Counted from the stretch's first letter, positions 16,701 to 24,678 are shown. The stretch: DNA of 25,002 bases from CAKSNH01 sp964422725 (GCA_964422725.1 CAYRCC010000029.1:1-25002); one strand, 5' to 3'. The notes: generated from the letters alone by a model not told the origin. A program made the numbers and translations.

Positions 16701-18750
16701 TTCCGCTGAGTGCCCTCGAAAGACTCAAATGTTTACCGGTATTATCTTCTTTTAACTCAATATTACTCGAATCCGAACCCACAGTTGACCAACCACCCAG
16801 TAATATATCATTCGTTTTTGCCTTATATCCCGCAAGTACCGTATCGTACTTATTATAATCCGCCGTATAACCCGATTTCGGCAAAATTATATTGCTGTCC
16901 GCGTTTTTGTCCGCAAGGAGTAAAAGCGGCTTTGAAACAGTAATTGTCTTGCCGTTATATGTAATCTCTGCCGTCACGGTTCCGTAATAATTTGCCGATG
17001 TATTTTTAAGTTCAAAATTAACCGATGATTGATTTTCCTTACTCACCGTAACTTTGCCGTAACTGTCGCAATACATCTGTGTACCCGGAAAAGAACCGTT
17101 CTCACCGGTCGGACTGCCGTCCATTATTCTGAAACCGTCAAATCTCCAATCAATTTTATAATCTGTCACTCTGCTGTCGGGATTCGTTACAAGGCTTGTT
17201 CCTCTCTCACCCGTTATTGTAAGCGAAATTATATTGTCGGCAAACGTATCGCCGTCCGCACCCATCACAAGCTGATTTTCGCTCGGAAAATCCTTAAACT
17301 CTGCCGCCGCAAGATTTTCAATATAATCTTTTGATATATATGCCTGTATTTCTTCGTCCTTTGTTATTTTAAATTGACTTGCCAATTCCTCCGATGTTAC
17401 CAATCCTGAAGATTTTGATGTACCCCAGCCTTCAAAATACGTTCCGTATATTGACATATCAGGAATATTCACGACACATTCCCCGTCGTAAACATACTGC
17501 GAAAACTCGTTTATACCGTTGTTAATCGTTACCGTATGAAATACTTCGTTTAAGTCGGTATCAAGTGCTTTTGAGATTTTAATATTATCTATGCAAGTAT
17601 CGACACCGCTTGACGGTGCAAGCAAAGCGAGCAGTTTAAATGATGATATGTCCGGCGACATATCCGTTCTGCCGTGATAATACACGTTTTTTCTGTCCAA
17701 AGATGTGATATATGCCGTTACGGTATGGTCGGCAAAATTGCCGATAACCTTTACGTGCAGCCATTCATCAGGTATTTCCTTTGTCAAAACCGTCGGCTGT
17801 GTATACCTTTCAAGCGAAAGTCCGCTGTCCGAAATTGCATTGTTAATTACATATTTATCAAGTCCGGACGGTCTGTTCATCTTGAATATGTATTTTCCGT
17901 TTGAATAACAGCCGTGATTGGCGTACAAAGAGCCTTTTTGCTCAAGCACTTCAAAAGCCGAAACATTTGATGCATATGCAGTCGATTTTACATCAGCCTC
18001 AAGTACAAAATTTTCGTTCACTGTCGAAATCTCTTTATATCCCGAACGTGCAGTAGCATTTTTCCCCGATGTAAGTGCCAGATACTTATTCAGCTCTGAA
18101 TTTGAATCGGTCTTTACCGAAACAACTCCTGCCGGACTTGTCCAACCGCCGTTATCGCCGTCGGAATATTCTTCAAAATCCTCATTATAAATAACTTCAC
18201 GTTCCGGCTCGTCAACGTCAGGCTGCTCAGTTGGGTCCGGAGCGGCAGTCGGAGTCGGAGCGGATTTGGAGGCGGCGGCAAACGACAGTGTTTCCACGTA
18301 TGTACCGGCTATATGCTGTGCTATTTTTAGAACCTGTCCCTCTTTCAATTCTACATTTACAGTAGACTTTGTTCTGCCGTATGCCGTATATGCATTATCT
18401 ACAAAATAATTAAATGCATTTGCGGTAAATGTAACCTTGCCTGCCGACGGTGCCGTAAATTCAATGTATGAGCCTTTAACCGAGCCGGATTTTCCGTTGT
18501 TCGGTCCTGTCAGATATACCTTTCCGCCTGCGGAAACATATGTGTTTTCATATGTAAGATACGCTTTTGTGTATTCGTCAAGCGTATAAACGTCGTCCGC
18601 CGTTCCGTATACCGTATCGGCGCTGTCTTTCACCAACTGTGTAAAATCACACACATAAATTTCCTCCTCCGCCATAACCGAAAATGCCGGCAACATTGAT
18701 AAAATCATCGACACAACTATTATGACACTTATAATTTTCTTGCTTTTCAT
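10753..18750 (-). CDS. Giant secreted multi-esterase (2 x CE12-like, degenerate alpha/beta hydrolase, CE6-like)
   Basis: A 2665-residue exported protein, likely removing acetyl groups from plant polysaccharides. It has a signal peptide (MKSKKIISVIIVVSMILSMLPAF, then SVMA) and a perfect AGGAGGT site. Order: beta module about 28-165; PT linker; lectin-like module about 190-400; unassigned beta modules; second lectin-like module about 640-820; two Ig-like modules; CE12-type N-domain from about 1030. SGNH module 1 has S1165 (GDST), N1238 (GTND), D1370 and H1373. A short beta domain, an STP linker and a second N-domain follow. SGNH module 2 has S1736 (GDSES), N1813 (GIND), D1916 and H1919. Then a third lectin-like module, an alpha/beta hydrolase about 2200-2390 with Gly2301 where the Ser should be, and a CE6/SASA module with S2419 (GQSNMAG), QGES at 2548-2551, D2639 and H2642. 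No LPXTG, SLH or dockerin is seen. Acetylated pectin (rhamnogalacturonan) or xylan is the inferred substrate. Confidence 0.9.
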   Translation of the reverse strand: MKSKKIISVIIVVSMILSMLPAFSVMAEEEIYVCDFTQLVKDSADTVYGTADDVYTLDEYTKAYLTYENTYVSAGGKVYLTGPNNGKSGSVKGSYIEFTAPSAGKVTFTANAFNYFVDNAYTAYGRTKSTVNVELKEGQVLKIAQHIAGTYVETLSFAAASKSAPTPTAAPDPTEQPDVDEPEREVIYNEDFEEYSDGDNGGWTSPAGVVSVKTDSNSELNKYLALTSGKNATARSGYKEISTVNENFVLEADVKSTAYASNVSAFEVLEQKGSLYANHGCYSNGKYIFKMNRPSGLDKYVINNAISDSGLSLERYTQPTVLTKEIPDEWLHVKVIGNFADHTVTAYITSLDRKNVYYHGRTDMSPDISSFKLLALLAPSSGVDTCIDNIKISKALDTDLNEVFHTVTINNGINEFSQYVYDGECVVNIPDMSIYGTYFEGWGTSKSSGLVTSEELASQFKITKDEEIQAYISKDYIENLAAAEFKDFPSENQLVMGADGDTFADNIISLTITGERGTSLVTNPDSRVTDYKIDWRFDGFRIMDGSPTGENGSFPGTQMYCDSYGKVTVSKENQSSVNFELKNTSANYYGTVTAEITYNGKTITVSKPLLLLADKNADSNIILPKSGYTADYNKYDTVLAGYKAKTNDILLGGWSTVGSDSSNIELKEDNTGKHLSLSRALSGNSSYFYQTIGDISSQTVFSQDIRFGMSGEIAYGTGKAVTDFNSTAFELDFSATGFVLNGSTVCTAETGKWYHIEITADPTTKLCFAKIYNLKSDGNYSTETPIGKTELVSFKNGYTSGGYYRISIAKERNTVDINNVTIIKSTVDENSITVTAPHTVNIPSEGTVTADFSVKAETDNGDSAIGAAIWEIADEFASGVSIAPTGADTAVLTVESSASSGDVPIKVTINGTSVVKTIKLVGTNDNIAFTDAQSGVLIPTSGNAEYIYTAEVRNGNAETVSGRTVKYTLCDKNGTAPIEAEGVTLSADGKLTVSSNAAPQNVCILAVSTDEKGSTISKSIKVNIYNLKFDFGKSEPENGYTAVTADINYSESMGFGITGNASDNDNTLIGSDFGFNVKLEKGNVYEVKALYSGMIKCERIDADLSGFERTKESVADGEDTYRVAVFGDGVMDLRFSGNGEIDKISIEKIERTANEKPAFWTIGDSTVQQNGSWAYTIASESTADLSEYPELAVTVSAFYNSGRAGRQHRSYYTEGLMNSVLCRIKPGDIVSISGMGTNDSASSKDDFKRYNNQYIDAIADMGGKIILGSYTPTGNYGATEGKVYDSDNILFKGVRTNSYDTAIREVYAQRVADGDESIIGFVDIGQLADNMMSNDVRDAYNKVVDDGGTDEEARTAANVKADELMSMWKDYNHYYTSFSNYILPSLTKRFAQVISGENQDELPKVAELKEPKKANSINVISVYAEDGNAVVKIDRGFTGVAVVCMYNTDGSLAKIFVETDNTVEHIFDFKVTENNADGIIKLINLESLETIKPYGAPRIIKVDEIGESTPSSTPENTPGSTPSSTPNSTIEITSSEKSIDVSMLEMYGNSNYRMYSEDGCADVTAENGKVANTTGKEVTIVPVYRFEFTNTAASADEYISGYIKVGANSYTKEKGYGLLGSVDYSINENGCKAAEGRPIKADVPDGFYDITVYRRGGCRADVYNNGVQIINNTTSSGSQNRPSGSAVMTAPAMSVTDGINLTIGNVQGNNERVASVEIVRVPEKYRKSVIWIAGDSESANYYPINADGDDLNSSKIMMTGFGMQLEKFLSDKYAVANYGQPSATVKTWYNECFESVNKLMQKGDTILIDFGINDAVSSSNKITADEMKQYMQTIIEAAKEKEVTPILISPVYNGKYQHKSYFTYSLASKENAMYEFAEEMGIECVDLNKYTQLYVSGAISKAADGDWRTNNYHVSDNLHLTQHSALLASSFIAAKMKSMGYETNDYEYVYKDISSIGDGNVRGEESGVTRTYSVAEAEKFIKANTEAEPVSVKKWDFTENDTAEDGYNKVVLSGNVEWNETHKNLKFDANSKTAGTAALTLNPAVSNNVTVDFDLNVGSLGQQYFEYVITDAENNELVRCKFARYNGVGTLAVGTTTIAEDSEFVGAIACVNGDGMSAGTTAFSNEIDFDNNTVTVTIGSKSFSGKLTGAETKSVSKIEFIGSRSKTADRSVYLDNISVKEYTMNGGSSSETAFADYAKGVYQDDSGETILPYRIYNPSGENIPVLMYLHGETRKGSDNESQMYNAQYMFEKVKNSDTPCILVAPQCPKDSAWADMAEAVIGLVGDIANADTDRIYIAGYGEGAEACYDLLAEGDFAAALPISGKGDISLAPTIAGNNSAVMAFNGGEESENSRDMIKALANAGVKNAEYVELYGENSNIQKSASNREGVLEWMFSKSITANAQSKSKRVDLAVFMGQSNMAGRGNYKDATAVPVGHGYEFRSVTQPDMLFNITGPFGKKENNNAVNDNSGSGSDRRSGDMVSSIMASYYDETGVPIVGVQCSRGGTNTGYWTGSAVKTEAQARLTSAKNYLEENGYTIGHIFMVWCQGESDGDKIKSGSQSVDGYKAATLSVFEYMKEVGVTDMFIVKTGHYNGSDDADGAHDAAYTAVNAAQQAMADENDNVYVVASLLEYKENMIDSYHFNQTAYNAVGKAAGKAIGGVYAE
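14173..14232 (-). repeat. Five 12-base units encoding the STP-rich linker
   Basis: Degenerate 12-base units (of the type GGTGTACTGCTT on the plus strand) encode a Ser/Thr/Pro-rich hinge (TPSSTPENTPGSTPSSTPNS) between the first and second esterase modules, near residues 1505-1532. Such linkers are flexible and often O-glycosylated. Slippage could change linker length in steps of four residues. Confidence 0.75.
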
Positions 18751-18787
18751 AATCCGTACCTCCTACTGCAAATTTATCTTTGTATTA

Positions 18788-18816
18788 ATTGTACAATTTT
18801 CGCTTAATTTTTTGAA
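18788..18816 (-). promoter_or_regulatory. Probable promoter of the giant esterase, overlapped by a palindrome
   Basis: Minus-strand TTCAAA (-35) and TACAAT (-10) are 17 bases apart; both are moderate matches, as expected for an activated promoter. The -10 lies inside AATTGTACAATT (18787-18798), a perfect 12-base palindrome that could bind a regulator. Confidence 0.45.
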
Positions 18817-18820
18817 TTGC

Positions 18821-18840
18821 AGTTTGTGTAAATTAGTTTG
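18821..18840. promoter_or_regulatory. Direct repeat in the divergent intergenic region, candidate AraC-type site
   Basis: AGTTTG occurs twice with a 14-base period, just upstream of the esterase -35 and within the regulator promoter. AraC-family proteins with two HTH motifs commonly bind such direct repeats next to the -35. Location and spacing fit; binding is inferred. Confidence 0.35.
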
Positions 18841-18866
18841 CATTTTCTGACCTTTTGTGATAACAT
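18838..18866 (+). promoter_or_regulatory. Possible promoter of the AraC-family gene
   Basis: TTGCAT and TAACAT with a 17-base spacer, each a four-of-six match. The -35 overlaps the second copy of the direct repeat, which would allow autoregulation. Confidence 0.4.
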
Positions 18867-18884
18867 TGTGTATGAGGTGTTTTT

Positions 18885-19736
18885 ATGAAATCAAAAATTA
18901 TCAAATACGGAAATCACAAAATAACAAACGACAATGACGGATATATGTACAGCTTTAACACTTCTCAAAGCTATACCTTCAATTCGCATTTACATAAATG
19001 CTATGAGTTTGTTCACATAATACACGGTCAGCTTTTGTATACAGTTGAAGGTACTGATTATATGCTGTCCGACGGCGATGTTATAATGACAAACCCCGTC
19101 GAACTGCATTCTTTCAGTTTCCCGAAGGAGTGCGGCTATCAGCGCGAGTTTCTGCATATATATCCCGGATTTTTGAATCAATTTCCGGAGATTATAAGTC
19201 AGCTCAACTCCAGAAAATCGGGGTATTTTAACTGTATTCCGGCAAAGCTTGCGGATAAGTACGGAATAGACGGTATTTTCAGGGGTATAGAAAAATACTG
19301 CAAAAATCCGGTTGTTGAAACAGACTTTATGGTGCTTACATACACTTTGCAGCTTGCCGCAATTATAAAGCAAATTCTGCGTGAAGAAACGGAGGATTGC
19401 GAAAAGAAATCCTTTTCGGATAAGAAAACAAACTCCATAAGCCTCTACATCGACCGTCATTACCGCGAAAACATAACTGTTGATACAATAGCAAATGCAA
19501 CTTTTATGTCGTCCGGATATGCAAGCCGTATATTCAAAAAAGAAACCGGAATCACAATCAAAGCGTACCTAAACTTCCGCCGTATCACCCACGCAAAAAA
19601 TCTGATAATGCAAGGCGAAAAAGCAACCACTATTTTTGCCGACTGCGGTTTTTCCGATTATTCCACATTTTACCGTTCATTTGTCAAATATGTAGGAATG
19701 ACTCCCGACGAATTTAAGCATACGCATAATCTATGA
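18885..19736 (+). CDS. AraC-family transcriptional regulator with cupin sensor domain
   Basis: A 283-residue DNA-binding regulator. The N-terminal half is a cupin-like ligand domain (HLHKCYEFVHIIHGQLLYTVEG, then LSDGDVIMTNPVELHSF), of the type that senses sugars or glycan fragments. The C-terminal 100 residues hold the two AraC HTH motifs: ITVDTIANATFMSSGYASRIFKKETG, then TTIFADCGFSDYSTFYRSFVKYVGMTPDEF. The ATG follows GAGGTG. It is divergent from the giant esterase across 134 bases and converges on the LRR gene, a classic place for a local activator. I infer that it controls the esterase and perhaps itself; the inducer is unknown. It lacks membrane segments, so it senses a cytoplasmic ligand. 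Confidence 0.93.
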   Translation: MKSKIIKYGNHKITNDNDGYMYSFNTSQSYTFNSHLHKCYEFVHIIHGQLLYTVEGTDYMLSDGDVIMTNPVELHSFSFPKECGYQREFLHIYPGFLNQFPEIISQLNSRKSGYFNCIPAKLADKYGIDGIFRGIEKYCKNPVVETDFMVLTYTLQLAAIIKQILREETEDCEKKSFSDKKTNSISLYIDRHYRENITVDTIANATFMSSGYASRIFKKETGITIKAYLNFRRITHAKNLIMQGEKATTIFADCGFSDYSTFYRSFVKYVGMTPDEFKHTHNL

Positions 19737-19762
19737 TTATTTAAGTCAATACTCGTTAACGC

Positions 19763-19801
19763 ATATATAAAAAAGCAGGACTATTGCTTTTGCAATAGTC
19801 C
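19763..19801 (-). terminator. Terminator of the LRR gene, convergent with the AraC gene
   Basis: GGACTATTGC and GCAATAGTCC pair across TTTT. On the minus strand the stem is followed by TGCTTTTTTAT, a proper terminator for the LRR gene. On the plus strand no T run follows, so any effect on the AraC transcript would be weak. Confidence 0.8.
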
Positions 19802-19821
19802 CAATGATACAAATTTAAACT

Positions 19822-22800
19822 TTACAAACTGTATTTATACTCCACCATCTTCGCCATAGGTGCAATAAGATCATCTTCCTCCGTATGCAGTCCGTCCCAC
19901 AAGAATATCTTGAAATAGCAATTCTCCATACCTACATCAAGACCAACATATGTTTCAACCGAAATTTTATTGCTGCCGTTTTTGAGAGCTTTATCACCCT
20001 CAAGGCGCGTAGTTCTAACGCGTCCGACCAACTCACTGTTGGCTGATTTATAAGTGGCAACAATAATAGTTGCATCTCTGTTCTCTTGGCGTTTATTGTT
20101 TATATCAAGTACAAACGTCAGCTTTGTGTCGTTTCGGCTAGGAATACCGACAAGTTCCATATCACATACCATACTCGAAGAATCATCTACGGTTACCACA
20201 ACATCAAATGTGGCAACAACACCGTTGTAAATTACCTGAACAGCCTGTTTGGTAGCCTTATTGGCATCATAACCCAAAATATCAAATCCGGTAACCTCTT
20301 CCGATTTTCCGTTGCTGTAATTTGCATATACAACCATACCGGCTTTTTCAAACGGCTCACCCAACAAATATGTTGTTTTTGTCGGCGGTTCAATCTTCAG
20401 CGACAGCAACTCTTTCTTCGTCACGGTAATAACAAACATATCCTTTTTACCGCCGTAAGTAATCGTAACAATATGACTTCCGACAGAGTTCATCGGGTCG
20501 GATACATCAAATGCCAATTCATAAACGTCAATGGTTTCCGTTATTTGGTTTATTGCGCCTTCATTATAAATTGCATTGACAATTAATCCCGACTTATTAA
20601 ACTCCTGACCTTCGATATAATCCAGTTTAGGATAACCTACCACTTTAATATTATCCAGTGAACCGTTTGCCTCCGAAATAACCAGAATTTCAAACGTCTT
20701 TTCAAATCCCATATGCGTAACCGTGATGGTCTGTTTACCGGCAACCCCCGGCTCAAAGCCCTTTAAACGATACTCCGACGACAACAGCTGTCTTGACATT
20801 CCGTTGCTGTAAAACGCCGTTACGGACATTCCAGATATATCAATTTCCTTATCACTTTGCAAATATGTTATTTTCGTAGGCGGTGCCAGTTCGATTCCGG
20901 TAACCAACGGATTGATTACGGTAACCTCAAATGTACCTGTCTTACCCAGATATGTAACGGTCATAGTCTTTATACCCGGTGTTGATGAGTATCCGCTCAG
21001 GGTGTAGGTTGTTATTTCCTGTGTAATTCCGGTATCGAATGTTATGGAAACCTTCATACCTGTCGGGTCAAATTCCTCACCCTCCTGATAAACCGTCTTG
21101 TCCGGCGGAATAATGTCAAATTTTTCGATTACAATTTCCGTACAGCTGTATTCGTGCCACCACGGAGTGGTAAATCCTTTACTACCCTCACAGTAACACA
21201 CTGTAAAGCCTCTGTCCAAAGCCTTTTTCGGGTCTGCAAAAACATCTTCGCCGAATGTTGCCGGCGCATCACCGCCGAATGTAGCTTTTTTAAGCGCAGT
21301 ACATTTATCGAAAAACTTATTTGCAATATTGGTTACACTTGCCGGTATTGTAACGGTTTCCAAGCTTTCACAGCTTGAAAACGCGCCCTCGCCGCCAAGA
21401 CTCGTTATACCGTCTTTAAACACAATTTCTATAATTCCGGTACATTTTTGGAATGAGTTTTTACCTATACCGTATACGGTTATAACTTTACCCTTTTCAT
21501 TTTCCGTAACAATATCCTCAACAGATGACGGAATTGTTACTTTCAAAATTCCCGTACAATTTGAAAACGCTTTTTCACCAATCGTTTTCAAGCCGTCCGG
21601 CAGTTCAAGCTCAAGCAAACCGACACACTTCAAAAATGCCGACTCACCTATGGTTCTCAATGATTCCGGAAATTCAATACTTACAATTCCCGAACAATCC
21701 GAAAAAGCACTCTCGCCAATTTCCACAACGCCGTCCGGTATAGTCAGAGCCGCCAGCGTGCTGCACCCTTTAAATGCCGACTCACCGATTATTACCGTTC
21801 CCTCTTGTATTGCGAGGTCAGTCATTGCTTTACAGTCGGCGAACAATGACGGTGCAATCGTAACCATTCCCGATGACAATCTTGCACTGAGCAGTGATTC
21901 GCACTTTTCAAATGCCGACTCGCCCACTGTTGTCACGCTGTCCGGTATAGTCACCGCTGTCAATCCGCTTTGGCTGAACGCCGTAGTTTTAATAGTTTTC
22001 AACGTGCTAGGAAAATTAATGTTTTTAAGCGAGCTGCAACCTTCAAAAGCGGATTCGCCGACAATTTCAAGGTTCAGCGGCAACACTACCGTTTCAACGG
22101 CACTCGATGCAAACATATTATCCGCAAGTTCTGTGATATCCGCATTTATAACAACGGATTTCAATCCGTCCATTCCCTCAAACGCACTTACGCCTATAGT
22201 CTGAACGCTTGCCGGTATAACAAGATTCAGCGACACCTTTGCGCTTGTACTTCCCACAAACGCCTCGCTTTCTATAGTTTCCAGTGTGTCGTTGAAATTA
22301 ACCTCCGAAAGATTCGCACAATTCTCAAACGCCTTTGACGATATCACTTTCAGCGTTTCCGGCATTGTTACTCTTCTCAGTGCACTGCCGTTAAATATAT
22401 TGGAAGGTAATCTTTCGATATTGGCATTTATAATTACGGTATCAAGACCCTTCATATCGGCAAACGCTTTATTCCCGATTTCCTCTACGCTTTCCGGAAT
22501 AACCACTTGCGCGGTGAACGGCGCTTTTTTGTCGGAACTGCCGTAAAAAGCACCCTCACCTATTATCTTGAGTTTGCTTTCCGCGGTTGTATCGTCCTCG
22601 CGCTCCTGAACAAACACTATATTATTCAATGCGCTACAGCCGCTGAACGCATATTTTTTAATCTCCGTCACACTGTCAGGCAGTTTAACCGACTGCAAAT
22701 TTTTACAATCCAAAAATACATTTTCTTCAATAACCTTAATTGTATCACTGCCGTCAGCACTGTTTGTAAACTTAACCGACGTTATACCCACAGCACCTTC

Positions 22801-24678
22801 AAACGCATTTTTTTCAATTGAGGTTACCGTAGACGGAATAACAAGTTCAAATGCCGTCTTTTTCTGTGTAGAACCCAAAAACGCCGTTTCGCCTATCGTT
22901 TCAAGTCCCTCTTCAAAAACAATACCCGTAATGCCCTTACAGCCACTGAACGCGTTTTTCTTTATATTCTTTACGCCCGATTTTATCGTCAAATCGGTAA
23001 TCTTAATACAACCCTCAAACGCCGACTCGCCTATTGTTTCTACATTTCCCGGAATGTCAAGATTTGCAAGCTCTTTACAGCCGTAAAACGTTCTGTTTGA
23101 AATTTCTCTCAGTGACGGCGGTATTTCAATTGCTGTCAGTGCAACGCAATTTTCAAATGCCGACTCACCTATCATCTGAACCGAAATTTCCGACTCGCTG
23201 TTTTTCAGGAATTTAAGGTTAACTAAGTTTTTGCAGCCGTAAAATGTCCTTTCGCCGATAACTTCAACAGCCGTCGGAATATCTGCACTTGCAAGATTTG
23301 TACAACCCTCAAATGCCGATTTTCCTATATTGTCAACGCTCCACGGAATAATTATACTTTCCAGTTTTGTACAATTGTAAAATGCATACTCATCAATCGT
23401 CTGCACGCCCTCATATAATGTTGCTTTTACAAGTTCCTTACAGCCGTCAAAAGCATTTTTACCTATTCTTACACCGTCAGCGCCCAGTGTAAACTCTTTA
23501 AGCTTGACACAATTTTGAAATGCCGAATCATCAATCAGTTTAAGTGTATCCTTTAAATCAATCGTGTCAAGAACGCTGCAGCCGTAAAACGCATTCTTCG
23601 GGATTTCCGTAACCGTCGTCGGCATTGAAACTTCTGTCAATCCCTTACTGCAACCGTAAAAAGCACCCTCGCCGATTGTCAGCGTACCCTCCGGAATTGT
23701 AAGTTTTTTAGTCGTTATCACTTTAACCGGTTCAGGTGTCGGTGTTGCTGTCGGCGATGCCGCAGGTGACGTTGTCGGTGATACCGCCGGCGATGCCGGT
23801 GTAGACGGTACAGTCGTCGGTGCTACAGTCGGTGCTACAGTCGGTGCTATTGTAGTTTCGATAATTTCACCATATAATGCCGTACAGCCCAAAAATGCAT
23901 GTTTACCCAAAGTTTCCAATTTTGCCGGCAGAATTAATTCACCGAGTGAGGTACAGTTTGCAAACACTCTGTTGTCTAATGTTTCAACAGCCGCCGGCAG
24001 AGTTATTTTCGACAATTTATTGTCATTTTCAAATGCCGACTCACCGATATACTCCAGTTTAACACTGCTGCTACCGTCAACAGTAGTAAGTTTTCCGCAG
24101 TTGTAAAATGCGTGATCTTCTATGCGCTCCAAATTTACCGGAAGTGTTATGGTTGTAAGATTTGTAGCTCCCGCAAATGCATACGAATCAATTACAATCA
24201 CATTTACCGGCATTACATATGTAGAATTCGGACTGTCTATAGGATATTGAATAAGCTTTGTTAAATCCTTATTATACAGCGCTCCCCCGTGAGAGGCATA
24301 CGACGGGTTGTCCGCATCTACTATAATTTCCTGTAGTGCAGTATTGGAAAAACAACCCGATTTAATAGATGTAACCGTTTTCGGAATGGTTATTTTTTCA
24401 AGTTTTGTACACTCGGAAAATCCCGTAACATCAGGGTCGTCCTCTTTAAAATCAATTGCAACGACTTTTGTTCCGGAAATCTCCTCCGGAATTACAATTT
24501 CGGTCTGCTTTCTCGCCGCATCGGAATCGTAGCCGACTATAGTAAGTTCTTCGGCAGTATTTTTTAAAACCCTGAAATTGTCATAGGTCGAATAAGCATC
24601 CGACTCAGGTATCTGCATCAAGAATACAGTCGTAAGAAATACCGCCGCCAACGCTAATCTTGAAATAACTTTCTTCAT
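19822..24678 (-). CDS. Giant secreted BspA-type leucine-rich-repeat protein with Ig-like domains
   Basis: A 1618-residue exported protein, probably binding a host, cell or glycan surface. It has a signal peptide (MKKVISRLALAAVFLTTVFL, cut near residue 28). About 40 LRR_5 (BspA/TpLRR) repeats of roughly 23 residues follow, consensus IGESAFEGCxxLxxIxIPxxV. The first six or so repeats are split from the other 33 by a Thr/Pro/Ala linker at about 275-320. The LRR cap (about 1130-1180) contains FTVCYCEGSKGFTTPWWHEY. Four Ig-like group 3 domains (each with a PPxKxxYxxGExF-type opening and an AxYSNG-type strand) span about 1183-1496. A C-terminal beta domain with YFKIFLWDGL ends the protein. ATG at 24678 follows AAGGAGG; 21 codons upstream in frame belong to the leader. 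No wall anchor is visible. Role in adhesion is known for BspA relatives; here it is inferred. Confidence 0.92.
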   Translation of the reverse strand: MKKVISRLALAAVFLTTVFLMQIPESDAYSTYDNFRVLKNTAEELTIVGYDSDAARKQTEIVIPEEISGTKVVAIDFKEDDPDVTGFSECTKLEKITIPKTVTSIKSGCFSNTALQEIIVDADNPSYASHGGALYNKDLTKLIQYPIDSPNSTYVMPVNVIVIDSYAFAGATNLTTITLPVNLERIEDHAFYNCGKLTTVDGSSSVKLEYIGESAFENDNKLSKITLPAAVETLDNRVFANCTSLGELILPAKLETLGKHAFLGCTALYGEIIETTIAPTVAPTVAPTTVPSTPASPAVSPTTSPAASPTATPTPEPVKVITTKKLTIPEGTLTIGEGAFYGCSKGLTEVSMPTTVTEIPKNAFYGCSVLDTIDLKDTLKLIDDSAFQNCVKLKEFTLGADGVRIGKNAFDGCKELVKATLYEGVQTIDEYAFYNCTKLESIIIPWSVDNIGKSAFEGCTNLASADIPTAVEVIGERTFYGCKNLVNLKFLKNSESEISVQMIGESAFENCVALTAIEIPPSLREISNRTFYGCKELANLDIPGNVETIGESAFEGCIKITDLTIKSGVKNIKKNAFSGCKGITGIVFEEGLETIGETAFLGSTQKKTAFELVIPSTVTSIEKNAFEGAVGITSVKFTNSADGSDTIKVIEENVFLDCKNLQSVKLPDSVTEIKKYAFSGCSALNNIVFVQEREDDTTAESKLKIIGEGAFYGSSDKKAPFTAQVVIPESVEEIGNKAFADMKGLDTVIINANIERLPSNIFNGSALRRVTMPETLKVISSKAFENCANLSEVNFNDTLETIESEAFVGSTSAKVSLNLVIPASVQTIGVSAFEGMDGLKSVVINADITELADNMFASSAVETVVLPLNLEIVGESAFEGCSSLKNINFPSTLKTIKTTAFSQSGLTAVTIPDSVTTVGESAFEKCESLLSARLSSGMVTIAPSLFADCKAMTDLAIQEGTVIIGESAFKGCSTLAALTIPDGVVEIGESAFSDCSGIVSIEFPESLRTIGESAFLKCVGLLELELPDGLKTIGEKAFSNCTGILKVTIPSSVEDIVTENEKGKVITVYGIGKNSFQKCTGIIEIVFKDGITSLGGEGAFSSCESLETVTIPASVTNIANKFFDKCTALKKATFGGDAPATFGEDVFADPKKALDRGFTVCYCEGSKGFTTPWWHEYSCTEIVIEKFDIIPPDKTVYQEGEEFDPTGMKVSITFDTGITQEITTYTLSGYSSTPGIKTMTVTYLGKTGTFEVTVINPLVTGIELAPPTKITYLQSDKEIDISGMSVTAFYSNGMSRQLLSSEYRLKGFEPGVAGKQTITVTHMGFEKTFEILVISEANGSLDNIKVVGYPKLDYIEGQEFNKSGLIVNAIYNEGAINQITETIDVYELAFDVSDPMNSVGSHIVTITYGGKKDMFVITVTKKELLSLKIEPPTKTTYLLGEPFEKAGMVVYANYSNGKSEEVTGFDILGYDANKATKQAVQVIYNGVVATFDVVVTVDDSSSMVCDMELVGIPSRNDTKLTFVLDINNKRQENRDATIIVATYKSANSELVGRVRTTRLEGDKALKNGSNKISVETYVGLDVGMENCYFKIFLWDGLHTEEDDLIAPMAKMVEYKYSL
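21982..22884 (-). repeat. Three higher-order super-repeats inside the LRR array
   Basis: Blocks beginning AFLGSTQKK (at 22884), AFYGSSDKK (22551) and AFVGSTSAK (22263) recur with 333- and 288-base spacing. Each starts with a GS-type repeat lacking the usual Cys, then a V-IPxSVxxI repeat; blocks two and three also share VxINAxIxxL and NFxxTLxTI. They indicate duplication of groups of four to five LRRs rather than single units. Confidence 0.7.
23816..23851 (-). repeat. Three 12-base tandem units in the APTV linker
   Basis: GTCGGTGCTACA occurs twice exactly and a third time with changes at its end; read on the minus strand it encodes APTVAPTV in the Thr/Pro linker of the LRR protein. It is a short coding minisatellite that could vary in copy number. 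Confidence 0.85.

Noticed and set aside
10753..24678. Sortase, S-layer or cellulosome anchoring of the two giant proteins
   Set aside because: No LPXTG with a hydrophobic tail, no SLH repeat and no dockerin pattern can be seen at either C-terminus.
10753..24678. Assignment of the genome to Monoglobus or another named pectin degrader
   Set aside because: The domain style fits such organisms but nothing in the sequence is diagnostic without a search against reference genomes.
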